From Sulfitobacter sp. DFL-14 (GTDB lineage Bacteria; Pseudomonadota; Alphaproteobacteria; Rhodobacterales; Rhodobacteraceae), in the NCBI RefSeq assembly GCF_003335585.1, contig NZ_QBFD01000004.1:1-44917 (forward strand): 44,917 nucleotides of DNA, written 5' to 3'. Numbering within the stretch: the stretch's first letter is position 1; each line of letters begins with the position of its first letter. The notes under the pieces were generated by a model. It had not been told where the DNA came from, did no database searches, and saw only the letters and a program-made list of their open reading frames with translations. Positions 26,980 through 34,147 of the stretch are shown piece after piece. A program made the translations under genes and the position numbers.

Positions 26980-27564
26980 TCAGATTTCTGTGCGTCGTTC
27001 GGAATCACGACTGACCTCACTAATAGGCCTTACCATTGAGGCCTGAGGCCCCATCGCGCCCTCCCCTTCAGCCACAGTTAACTCAACGGCCGATCCGACC
27101 TTGAGGGCCTCAAACCCGTCGTTCAGCACCGCATTGGGCGCAAAGTAGATTTCCTGTCCATCACTCATCCGCACAAACCCATACTCGTCGAACATTCGCA
27201 CGACGGTACCGTGGGGCGGACCGGTGAGTGTCTTTACATCCCCGCGCATCTTCTGGGAATGTCCCTCTAACCTTCGCTCCATTGCGTCAAAAGCGTCGCG
27301 GATCGCTATATTGGGATCGAAATGGTCACGTCGGTCACCTGGATCATTGCTGATTACAATTTCATGCTCCGGCACTCGGACTTCGATCCGCAGATGGAAT
27401 TCTTTGCCGTGATGTTGGCTTCGATGCGGCCGTTCTACGACGATGTGACAGCTGTTGATGCGATCAAAATAGCGGTGCAATTTGTCTACCCGCTCACGGA
27501 TGCGCGCCTCAAGCGGTTCCGATTTTTCGACGTTGTGCCACGCGATTTCCAAGGGAGTGTTCAT
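26980..27564 (-). CDS. HPF/RaiA-type ribosome hibernation factor fused to a cold-shock domain
   Basis: 194 residues. Residues 1-105 are HPF/RaiA-like (sigma-54 modulation/S30EA fold): IAWHNVEKSEPLEARIRERVDKLHRYFDRINSC in outline, with basic residues for rRNA contact. Residues about 119-180 are a cold-shock domain (HGTVVRMFDEYGFVRMSDGQ then EIYF), with YGFVRM in the RNP1 position and EIYF in the RNP2 position. The domain pair suggests binding of the ribosome decoding site plus single-stranded RNA in stress. The ribosome binding site is weak (AAGG, ten bases away). A candidate EcfG-type promoter lies upstream. Confidence 0.85.
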   Translation of the reverse strand: MNTPLEIAWHNVEKSEPLEARIRERVDKLHRYFDRINSCHIVVERPHRSQHHGKEFHLRIEVRVPEHEIVISNDPGDRRDHFDPNIAIRDAFDAMERRLEGHSQKMRGDVKTLTGPPHGTVVRMFDEYGFVRMSDGQEIYFAPNAVLNDGFEALKVGSAVELTVAEGEGAMGPQASMVRPISEVSRDSERRTEI

Positions 27565-27671
27565 TTTTGGTCATGCCTTTTTGCTATGGTCCGACGCTGC
27601 GCCATTAACCGTCAGCGTCGGCTCCTGTCTTAGGGAACCAACAATTAGGTTTCCCCGCATTCCAATAGCTA

Positions 27672-27697
27672 AACTTCCCGCAGCAGTTCTCCGTTCC
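27672..27697 (-). promoter_or_regulatory. Candidate EcfG-type promoter for the HPF/cold-shock gene
   Basis: The minus strand reads GGAAC, 17 bases, AGTT, near the EcfG consensus GGAAC-N16/17-CGTT. It lies about 108 bases before the ATG at 27564, close to the same distance as the candidate site before the small membrane protein. Supported only by the motif and gene type. Confidence 0.3.
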
Positions 27698-27721
27698 GTT
27701 CAGTCTTTGATAACGGCTGAG

Positions 27722-27906
27722 GCCCGCTGTTCGGCCCCCTGATTGCCCACGTTCTTCGGCGACGGCAGCCGCGCCCCAGCGATGTCTGGCACCTGGACGA
27801 AGTCGTCGTGAAGTTCGCGGGCGGATCTTACTGGCTGTGGCGTGCCGTCGACCAACACGGCGTTGTTCTTGAGGAAATCCTGCAAACCGCGGCAAACGTC
27901 GCTTGA
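27722..27906 (+). pseudogene. IS6-family transposase with internal deletion
   Basis: The frame reads GPLFGPLIAHVLRRR, then SDVWHLDEVVVKFAGGSYW (first catalytic Asp in HLDEV), then WRAVDQHGVVLEEIL, and then jumps to TAANVA and a stop. In intact relatives TAANVA follows the LEAFDAW segment at the extreme C-terminus, so about two thirds of the gene is missing from the middle while both ends remain. Frame and stop are kept. The N-terminal codons before 27722 are also uncertain. It cannot encode an active transposase. Confidence 0.7.
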
Positions 27907-27923
27907 TGCCCCATCAGTATCCT

Positions 27924-27939
27924 GGGGTCCTGACCCTAA
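27924..27939. repeat. Copy 3 of the palindromic motif
   Basis: GGGGTCCTGACCCTAA is the reverse complement of the core of the motif at 23587-23606. It lies 17 bases after the internally deleted IS6 transposase, again at an IS boundary. Confidence 0.5.
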
Positions 27940-27955
27940 CCTGCAGACTGGGCGA

Positions 27956-27972
27956 GTTAATGTGACAACACC
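27956..27972. repeat. 17-bp repeat, copy 1 (GTTAAYGTGACAACACC)
   Basis: GTTAATGTGACAACACC recurs at 32677-32693 with one change (GTTAACGTGACAACACC) in the same orientation, both followed by CATGC within a few bases. The two copies bracket 4.7 kb from the LysR gene to the nuclease scar. Confidence 0.5.
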
Positions 27973-28077
27973 CTGCATGCGGCTGCCAGGTTCAGTCGGC
28001 ATTTCGGCTGGTCCCAGATCAGCTTGGTCTGGAGTATGTCCGCGCCTTTCAGGTCTATCCAGTACAACATTTGCGAT

Positions 28078-28968
28078 CTACCCGCGAAACCAGTCGATGA
28101 AAGCGCGCAGTCGGGCAGGTTGGTGTTCACGAGACGGATAGTACACGTGAAACCTGACGGGTGGTGGCTCGAACGCTTCAAGCACCCGAACAAGCGCGCC
28201 AGATGCAAGGTGGGCTTGTTCGGTCGCCAGGAACCGCTGGGCGATCCCCAAACCTTCGCGTGTGGCCAGGGAAATATGTGCGTTATCATCCAGTATCATC
28301 TGAGGCGGAGGATCGAGATCGAGGATCTGGTCGCCATCGCTGAAGCGTAGCGGTTCCAGTCGTTCGCTCCCCGGAAACCTGTAACGGATGACGTCATGGG
28401 CGCTCAGGTCTTCGGGTCGTTCTGGAACACCACGTCGGTCGAAATAGGCGGGACTGCCGAGTATAGAACGGCGGGTTTCCGGCCCGATGGGGGCAGAGAT
28501 CATATCCAGTTCCAACGCATCGTGTAACCTGATCCCGGCATCAAAGCCCGCTCTGACAATATCGGTCAGGCGGTCATTGGTGGAGATTTCCAGTTTGATA
28601 TCCGGATACCTGCGAATGAACCCCGCCAAATGTGGCAGGATACAGATCTCGGCGGCAAGGCGGGATGTGGTAATGCGAAGGGGGCCCGACGGTTGTTCGC
28701 GGGACTGACCGATCTCATCGACAGCCGTGTCCAACTGCGCCATGGGCCCGTCGATCTGATCAAGCAATTGCCGTCCTGCCTCGGTCAGTCCGACACTACG
28801 GCTCGTGCGCTCGAACAGCCGGACGCCAAGGCGGTTTTCCAGATGCCGGATTGTTTGTGAGACCGCGGAGGGCGATACGCCAAGCCGACCCGATGCAGCG
28901 GTGAACCCCCCGGTTGCGGCAACAGCCCGAAAGGTCGGCAAGGCTGACAGGACAAGGGCGTCTACCAT
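28078..28968 (-). CDS. LysR-family transcriptional regulator
   Basis: About 296 residues. The helix-turn-helix spans LPTFRAVAATGGFTAASGRLGVSPSAVSQTIRHLENRLGVRLFERTSR in outline, with a C-terminal effector domain including GPLRITTSRLAAEICILPHL and IVRAGFDAGIRL. Starts are possible at 28968 or 28983; both ATGs lie at the two ends of the same 17-bp palindrome, and neither has a strong ribosome binding site. It is divergent from a serine hydrolase gene and probably regulates it and itself. Confidence 0.88.
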   Translation of the reverse strand: MVDALVLSALPTFRAVAATGGFTAASGRLGVSPSAVSQTIRHLENRLGVRLFERTSRSVGLTEAGRQLLDQIDGPMAQLDTAVDEIGQSREQPSGPLRITTSRLAAEICILPHLAGFIRRYPDIKLEISTNDRLTDIVRAGFDAGIRLHDALELDMISAPIGPETRRSILGSPAYFDRRGVPERPEDLSAHDVIRYRFPGSERLEPLRFSDGDQILDLDPPPQMILDDNAHISLATREGLGIAQRFLATEQAHLASGALVRVLEAFEPPPVRFHVYYPSREHQPARLRAFIDWFRG

Positions 28969-28983
28969 GAAGCTATACTTCAT
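28967..28983. promoter_or_regulatory. Palindrome over the LysR start codon
   Basis: ATGAAG-CTATA-CTTCAT is a perfect 6-bp inverted repeat that includes both candidate start codons of the LysR gene. A related half site (AAGTATTTCAT) follows at about 28990. It is a candidate autoregulatory LysR site for the 28984-29057 divergent region. Confidence 0.4.
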
Positions 28984-29057
28984 CACTCTTAAAGTATTTC
29001 ATATGTTTTCTTATTGTATCTACGCGCGATTATAAAGCCAAATCCAAGGAGGCTTTT

Positions 29058-30230
29058 ATGATGAGCAGACGGAGATTCATTGGAACTACCGGTGCCGCAA
29101 TTGTCGGTTCTGTTGCACGGGCCGATGCATCGGCGCTCGATACAGCAATTGATGCTGCTATCAACGACAAGCGGATTGTCGGCTGCGTGGTCCTGGTAAA
29201 TGAAAAGGGCCGCAATGTTTATGCCCGCGCCGCTGGCCATGCCGACAGGGAGACGGGGCGAAAGATGAATCTGGACACACCGTTCCGCCTTGCATCACTG
29301 ACCAAACCATTCACCACGATGGCCGCACTGAAGTTAATCGAGGCAGGGCACTTGGCAAGCGATGATCCAGTTTCAAAATGGCTTCCCGCATTTACGCCGC
29401 GTATGGCCGACGGCACGGTTCGGGAAATAACGGTTGGCCATCTCATGGGGCATATGGCCGGGTTGGATTATGGTTTCCAGCAACCGAATGATGGTGCCTA
29501 TGCCCGGCTTGGGGTGTCGGACGGACTCGACGGCTCAAAAGTCACCCTTGAGGAAAATATTACTCGGATAGCACAGGTGCCGCTTGATCTCTCTCCAGGC
29601 GAACGCTGGCGGTATTCAGTCGCAACGGACGTGTTGGGTGCCGTCATCGAAGGGGTAACGGCTTTGTCCTTACCACAGGCGATAAAGCATCTTGTGACAG
29701 CGCCGTTGCAATTGAACGCAGCGTTTGATTGGCAGGCTGATGATCTTGCGATTCCGTATTCCAACGCGCAACCTGAACCGGTTCGCATGTCAGGATCGAC
29801 CGCCATCCCACTGCCTCTGCCCGGCGCCGGGTTGGTCAGGTTCGATCCTGACCGTATCAGAAATGCCGCGGCCTTCCCGTCAGGTGGGGCTGGCATGGCG
29901 GGCCGTGCCTCCGATGTCATGCGCCTGCTGGAGGCATACAGGGGTGGCGATTTTCTATCAGATGATTTGCGCGCCGCTGCCCGCAAACCACGGATCGGGG
30001 AGGAAGCCATGGCACAGGGCCCCGGCTGGGGTTTTTCGTGGCTGGGTGCAGTGCTTGTTGTTCCAGAAGCGACAGGCGCAACCCTTTCGCCGGGCAGCGT
30101 ATCATGGGGCGGCGTTTATGGTTCATGGTGGGCCATAGACTTCGAGCGCGACCGTGTGATCGTTGCGCTGACGAACACTGCATTCGAGGGGATGATCGGC
30201 AAGTTCGCACAAGATGTGGCACGCGCTTGA
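29058..30230 (+). CDS. Serine hydrolase, beta-lactamase class C / esterase family
   Basis: 390 residues. It begins with a twin-arginine-type signal (SRRRFIGTTGAAIVGS), suggesting folded export to the periplasm. The class C/penicillin-binding-like fold is shown by SLTK at 80-83 (nucleophile Ser80, Lys83), YSV at 186-188 in place of YxN, and a late SWGGVYGSWW segment for the third motif. YSV is usual for esterase/D-aminopeptidase-type members, so lipolytic or peptidase activity is more likely than beta-lactam resistance. AGGAGG lies five bases before the first ATG. It is divergent from a LysR gene. Confidence 0.87.
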   Translation: MMSRRRFIGTTGAAIVGSVARADASALDTAIDAAINDKRIVGCVVLVNEKGRNVYARAAGHADRETGRKMNLDTPFRLASLTKPFTTMAALKLIEAGHLASDDPVSKWLPAFTPRMADGTVREITVGHLMGHMAGLDYGFQQPNDGAYARLGVSDGLDGSKVTLEENITRIAQVPLDLSPGERWRYSVATDVLGAVIEGVTALSLPQAIKHLVTAPLQLNAAFDWQADDLAIPYSNAQPEPVRMSGSTAIPLPLPGAGLVRFDPDRIRNAAAFPSGGAGMAGRASDVMRLLEAYRGGDFLSDDLRAAARKPRIGEEAMAQGPGWGFSWLGAVLVVPEATGATLSPGSVSWGGVYGSWWAIDFERDRVIVALTNTAFEGMIGKFAQDVARA

Positions 30231-30277
30231 ACATTTGATATTGCAGGTAAGAGACTGGCCACACTGCTGCCTTTCAA

Positions 30278-30427
30278 TAGCGTTTCCCTTGGCTGCGCTC
30301 GACCGGATTCCACGAAACTCAGATGGCGTTGTGAAATCTCCGCCCCGAGGGCGAGGTCAAGTTGGCTGAGCCTGCGGCGGTTGCGCCACTGCTTCAGTAA
30401 AGACCCGACTGTATGCGGTTGTTCCAT
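30278..30427 (-). pseudogene. XRE-type HTH regulator, N-terminal remnant
   Basis: The first 50 codons read SLLKQWRNRRRLSQLDLAL then ISQRHLSFVESGRAQP, the N-terminal helix-turn-helix of MmyB-type XRE regulators. After RETL the similarity ends and the frame runs into antisense of the serine hydrolase gene. The ligand-binding C-terminal domain, normally over 200 residues, is missing. A broken gene. Confidence 0.7.
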
Positions 30428-30560
30428 ACTGACGGCCTATCGAACGATCTACACCGATCCAATTACCTATGAGGTAATCGACGGGCGTCATTTTCCACAC
30501 GATGTTCAAGGGGCAACCAAGACTCCCGCATTGGGCGGTAGCAGATAAAAGGAAGCCAAC

Positions 30561-30962
30561 ATGTCCGAACCGCACTCACGTCCCCTGAGGAGGATCCTCG
30601 CATTGGATGCTGCGACCTGCACCGTAATGGGCCTACTGCTTATCTTCGCCGCGGGACCGGTCTCCGCCCTGACACAGATTTCTGCGCCTCTGCTGTTCTG
30701 GGCAGGCCTGCTTCTTTTCCCAATCGCGTGTTTTATGGCACTCGTCGCACGAGCCTCGCAGGCTCCGGCTTGGGCCGTAACCTTCATCGTCTTGGGCAAT
30801 CTCCTCTGGGTCATCGCCAGCTTTGTCTTACCCTTGAGCGGTGCGATCACACCAAACGTCTTCGGGTGGATTTTCATACTGGCACAAGCCGCAGTTGTCG
30901 CCCTCTTCGCCTGCCTGGAGTGGTCCACGCGTGGATCGGCTGAAACGGTAACCTCAGTGTAA
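30561..30962 (+). CDS. Four-helix membrane protein of unknown function
   Basis: 133 residues with four hydrophobic segments (ILALDAATCTVMGLLLIFA, FWAGLLLFPIACFMALVA, WAVTFIVLGNLLWVIASFVL, VFGWIFILAQAAVVALFACLEW in outline). A ribosome binding site AAAAGGAAG precedes the ATG. It lies 17 bp before the DUF1330 gene and seems co-transcribed with it and with the gamma-carbonic-anhydrase-like gene. I recognise no specific family. Confidence 0.75.
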   Translation: MSEPHSRPLRRILALDAATCTVMGLLLIFAAGPVSALTQISAPLLFWAGLLLFPIACFMALVARASQAPAWAVTFIVLGNLLWVIASFVLPLSGAITPNVFGWIFILAQAAVVALFACLEWSTRGSAETVTSV

Positions 30963-30979
30963 TTCGAAAGGACAAGACC

Positions 30980-31303
30980 ATGACAAGTTATGCCATTGCA
31001 CACCTGCGCAGCGTCGAAATGGGCCCCGACATTGCCGCTTACCTGGAAGCGATCGACGCGACGCTTGCCCCGTTCGGTGGGCAATTTATCATCCACGGCG
31101 GCAAGAAACATCACCTGGAGGGAGCGTTCACCGGCGATCTGATCGTCATCGCTTTTCCCGATCGCTCACGGGCCGAAGCCTGGCATGCGTCCCCAACTTA
31201 TCAGGAGATTCTGCCGCTTCGCACTGACAATGCCGAAGGTGATGTCTTCCTCGTCAATGGCGTAGATGCCGATCACAAAGCCACGGATATACTCGCACAA
31301 TAA
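30980..31303 (+). CDS. DUF1330 domain protein
   Basis: 107 residues of the dimeric alpha/beta-barrel DUF1330 fold. IAHLRSVEMGPDIAAYLEAIDATLAPFGGQFIIHGG and IVIAFPDRSRAEAWHASPTYQEILPLR match the family pattern in outline. Function in the family is not established. AAAGGA precedes the ATG. It sits between the 4-TM gene and the gamma-carbonic-anhydrase-like gene. Confidence 0.85.
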   Translation: MTSYAIAHLRSVEMGPDIAAYLEAIDATLAPFGGQFIIHGGKKHHLEGAFTGDLIVIAFPDRSRAEAWHASPTYQEILPLRTDNAEGDVFLVNGVDADHKATDILAQ

Positions 31304-31351
31304 AGCACCAACCTGCACGAACTTCATATTCTCAGTTCAAAGGAGCTATTG

Positions 31352-31891
31352 ATGCCCCATATCGGCCCGCATGTCACTCTGAATAATCCGGCCTTTATCC
31401 ACGATTCGGCTTTGCTATTCGGAAAAGTCACCATCGGGCCTGGTGCATCGATCTGGCCCCATGTCGTCACACGCGCGGAAATCCACGAGATCATCATAGG
31501 TGAGCGGACCAATGTTCAGGACCATGTGATGATCCACGTGGGACTTGGTTCGCCGACGCTAATCGGAGCGGATTGCTCAATCACGCACCGTGTCGTGCTG
31601 CATGGGTGTGAAATCGGGGATCGGGTGCTGATAGGCATCGGGGCCACAGTGATGGACGCCGCAAAAATCGGCAACAATTCGATCGTCGCGGGCCATTCCA
31701 TCGTGACCGAAGGCAGCGAATTTCCTGAGAATTCAATCATCGCAGGCAGTCCCGCACGACTTGTCCGGACCCGGGACAATGGTGCGGCCAACTTGCTCAA
31801 CGCCCGTTTCTACTATCAGAATGCGCTGAACTACGCGAAGGACATCGACAGGCTGACACCCGAGCAGATGGCCAGGATTGTGACCGGGTAA
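31352..31891 (+). CDS. Gamma-carbonic-anhydrase-like hexapeptide-repeat protein
   Basis: About 179 residues of left-handed beta-helix: FGKVTIGPGASIWPHVV, IIIGERTNVQDHVMIHVG, IGADCSITHRVVLHGCEIGDRVLIGIGATV. His residues in MIHVG and HRVVLHG match the zinc ligands of gamma-class carbonic anhydrases (CamH/PaaY type), although many relatives have other roles. The ATG at 31352 has AAGGAG upstream; a TTG just before is rejected. It ends the small plus-strand set that starts at 30561. Confidence 0.87.
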   Translation: MPHIGPHVTLNNPAFIHDSALLFGKVTIGPGASIWPHVVTRAEIHEIIIGERTNVQDHVMIHVGLGSPTLIGADCSITHRVVLHGCEIGDRVLIGIGATVMDAAKIGNNSIVAGHSIVTEGSEFPENSIIAGSPARLVRTRDNGAANLLNARFYYQNALNYAKDIDRLTPEQMARIVTG

Positions 31892-31983
31892 GATCGCTGG
31901 AAAGAGCCTCGAACTCTTTAACCTGTTAGCGGCCAGACACTAGTCACCCGGAAACAAAGTTCGGTTCATTGAATACACTTCTC

Positions 31984-32075
31984 AACGGCAGGTTCGCACC
32001 CGCCGTTTTGCCGGAGGCAAACCTGCGGTTTGACGGGGGCGGGGTCGGGTGCGAACCGGATCGCAAGCGATCCGG
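31984..32075. repeat. Multi-hairpin intergenic element
   Basis: GGTTCGCACCCG (31991-32002) and CGGGTGCGAACC (32046-32057) are perfect 12-bp inverted repeats. Inside lies CAAACC-TGC-GGTTTG (32018-32032), and overlapping the right arm is CCGGATCGC-AA-GCGATCCGG (32056-32075). Together they form a cruciform or strongly folded RNA. There is no T-run. It adjoins the IS630 scar and may be part of its end, a REP-like element or a bidirectional transcription block. Confidence 0.55.
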
Positions 32076-32137
32076 GGGCAGTGGGAAATGGTGCGCATTT
32101 CGTTTCCGCCATATTAGTGTTCCGAGTCTGACATTTG

Positions 32138-32485
32138 CTACCGATTTCCCCTGATTTGGTCGAGCGCATCGAGTGCGCGGCGCTCGCGGGTGATGATGTC
32201 TTCGGCGGTCTTTCTCCAGACGAAGGGCTTCGGCTTGGCGTTGTGCTGGAGCAGGTAGTCGTAGATCGCGCCTTCGAGGTCGTCGACGCTGGAGTAGCTG
32301 CCGCGCCGGATGCGCTTCGACGTGATCTCGGCGAAGAAGCGCTCGACGAGGTTTAGCCAGGACGCGCTGGTGGGCGTGAAGTGCAGCTTGAAGCGCGGAT
32401 GTTTTTCCAGCCAGGCCCGCACCTCGGGCGTCTTGTGGGTGGCGTAGTTGTCGAGCACGAGATGGATGTCGCGTGGTTTCTTCAC
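32138..32485 (-). pseudogene. IS630-family transposase, C-terminal fragment
   Basis: The minus-strand frame reads DIHLVLDNYATHKTPEVRAWLEKHP (catalytic Asp in LVLDNYATHK), then LHFTPTSASWLNLVERFFAEIT (catalytic Glu in NLVERFF), typical of the IS630/Tc1-mariner DDE core. The N-terminal part, with the first Asp, is missing: sequence before DIHLV belongs to a different gene. The C-terminal end with stop at 32138 seems intact. It is inactive. Confidence 0.8.
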
Positions 32486-32650
32486 CGCAGACCAAGATCA
32501 CGTCTTCCGGCCCGGAGACCTGACAAGATATATCACGAAGCCGCCGCGCCTGCGCGGCACGTTCGGGTGAGTCCATCGTGCCATTCAAATCGCGCAGGCC
32601 GTGCATATGCGTAACGCTGACAGTCCGTTTGGCAGCGTCGTCATAGACAG
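32481..32650 (-). pseudogene. Endonuclease/exonuclease/phosphatase-family fragment
   Basis: The minus-strand frame reads RTVSVTHMHGLRDLNG, then DSPERAAQARRL, then EDVILVCGE, the pattern of exonuclease/endonuclease/phosphatase proteins around the His and the VCGDFN motif. It breaks off just after VCGE, where the IS630 fragment begins, and no start is visible upstream. The IS630 element or a deletion beside it cut this gene. Confidence 0.55.
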
Positions 32651-32676
32651 ATCAATGCACCAGCAACCTCAGGCCC

Positions 32677-32693
32677 GTTAACGTGACAACACC
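32677..32693. repeat. 17-bp repeat, copy 2 (GTTAAYGTGACAACACC)
   Basis: GTTAACGTGACAACACC matches 27956-27972 in the same orientation with one change. It lies 170 bases before the branched-chain-type binding-protein gene, at the right edge of the scarred region. Confidence 0.5.
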
Positions 32694-32741
32694 GTCATGC
32701 ACCCGCGTATGTCCCCTGAGCTTTGACGCGCCTGCGGGTGG

Positions 32742-32788
32742 GAAATGTGTATTTTGAATATTTAATCGTGTGAAATGCACATTGTGAT
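32742..32788 (+). promoter_or_regulatory. Direct repeats upstream of the liv-type operon
   Basis: GAAATGTGTATTTTGAA (32742-32758) and GAAATGCACATTGTGAT (32772-32788) agree at 12 of 17 bases and start 30 bases apart. They lie in an AT-rich stretch about 80-120 bases before the binding-protein start. Tandem sites like these suit an AraC-family activator such as the one encoded at 35622-36488; binding is inferred. Confidence 0.35.
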
Positions 32789-32863
32789 GCAGCTTCCAAA
32801 CGATACAGTAGTGGAAAATGATACTACCAAGTCACAGAATTCCAACCTGAGGAGGAGGAAAGA

Positions 32864-34081
32864 ATGCGTGGAACAATGGGACGTCTGATGGCGTCATGTG
32901 CTTGTGTTATCGCCGGTGCGGCGGCACATGCCCAAGTCTCGAACGATGTTGTCAAGATCGGTGTTCTAACCGATATGAGCGGCATCTACAGCGATCTCGC
33001 CGGGGAGGGCGCGGTTGAAGCGGTTCGCATGGCCGCCGAAGACTTTGGCGGCGAGATACTCGGCGCGCCGATTGAAGTGGTCTTTTCGGATCACCTGAAC
33101 CAGGCAGATAACGCCGCCGCCAAGGCGCGTGAATGGTTCGACGTCGAAGGCGTCGACATGATCAACGACCTGTCGCACTCGGGCGCGGCTCTTGCTGTGG
33201 CCGGTGTAGCGAAAGAGGCCAAGCGCCATATCATCGTCAACGGTGCATCGAACATCGGGATCACCAACGATATGTGCTCTCCCTATGCCATCCACTATGC
33301 CTACGACGCCTATTCGCTGGCGCATGGTACGGGCGAAGCAGTGGTCAAGGACGGGGGGCTGTCTTGGTTCTTCCTGACGGTTGACTTCGCATTTGGTGTT
33401 GGCCTTGAAGAGCAAGTATCGGAAGTGGTCCGCAACAACGGCGGCGAAGTGCTGGGCTCTGCCCGTCACCCGCTTTCGGCCAGTGACTTCTCGTCCTACA
33501 TGCTCCAGGCGCAGTCATCCGGGGCGGACATCATCGGCATCGCGTCGACCGGCGGCGATGCCGTCAACGCGATCAACGCGGCATCGGAATTCGGCCTAAC
33601 GCAGAACCAGACCCTGGCTGCACTCCTGCTTTGGCTGAACGACGTGCATTCGATCGGGCTTGAGGCCGCTCAGGGTCTGATGCTGACGAACGCATGGTAT
33701 TGGAACATGAACGACGAGTCGCGTGAATTTGCGCAACGCTACTTCGATCGCGTCGGCTCCATGCCCAACATGAGCCAGGCCGCCAACTACTCGTCGACCA
33801 TGCATTACCTGCGGGCCATCGAGCAAGCAGGCACGGATGAACCCGACGCAGTGTCCGAAGCCATGCGGTCCATGCCGATCAACGACTTCTTTGCCAAGGA
33901 CGGATACGTTCGCGAAGATGGACGCATGATGCATGACATGTATCTGTGGCAGGTCAAATCCCCCGACGAATCCGAGGGCGCATGGGACTACCTGAAGCCG
34001 GTATCGACCATTCCCGCCGACAACGCTTTCCGTCCGCTGGATCAAAGCACCTGCTACCTTGTAACAGGCAGCAATGGTTGA
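32864..34081 (+). CDS. Branched-chain-amino-acid-type ABC transporter substrate-binding protein
   Basis: 405 residues. A signal peptide (MASCACVIAGAAAHAQ) exports it to the periplasm. The type I periplasmic-binding fold (LivK-like) shows VVKIGVLTDMSGIYSDLAGEGAVEAVRMAAEDFGG, then FSDHLNQADNAAAKAREWFD, and WFFLTVDFAFGVGLEEQV. GGAGGAGGAAAGA before the ATG is a very strong ribosome binding site. Relatives transport amides, aromatic acids or other non-amino-acid ligands as well, so the ligand is open. It leads an operon with livG and livF. Confidence 0.9.
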   Translation: MRGTMGRLMASCACVIAGAAAHAQVSNDVVKIGVLTDMSGIYSDLAGEGAVEAVRMAAEDFGGEILGAPIEVVFSDHLNQADNAAAKAREWFDVEGVDMINDLSHSGAALAVAGVAKEAKRHIIVNGASNIGITNDMCSPYAIHYAYDAYSLAHGTGEAVVKDGGLSWFFLTVDFAFGVGLEEQVSEVVRNNGGEVLGSARHPLSASDFSSYMLQAQSSGADIIGIASTGGDAVNAINAASEFGLTQNQTLAALLLWLNDVHSIGLEAAQGLMLTNAWYWNMNDESREFAQRYFDRVGSMPNMSQAANYSSTMHYLRAIEQAGTDEPDAVSEAMRSMPINDFFAKDGYVREDGRMMHDMYLWQVKSPDESEGAWDYLKPVSTIPADNAFRPLDQSTCYLVTGSNG

Positions 34082-34147
34082 TCACCCTGTTGCGAAGCGT
34101 CGGGCCGATTGCGGCCCGGCGTCTTTTGGCATTTGCGAGCAGACACA

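Noticed and set aside
29058..30230. Beta-lactam resistance gene
   Set aside because: SxxK is present but the second motif is YSV rather than YAN, and the context is a LysR-controlled catabolic patchwork, so an esterase/peptidase is more likely.
31944..32606. Minus-strand 220-codon frame as one gene
   Set aside because: Its first 42 codons belong to a nuclease remnant and the rest is out of frame with the IS630 fragment it overlaps; it is a composite of scars.
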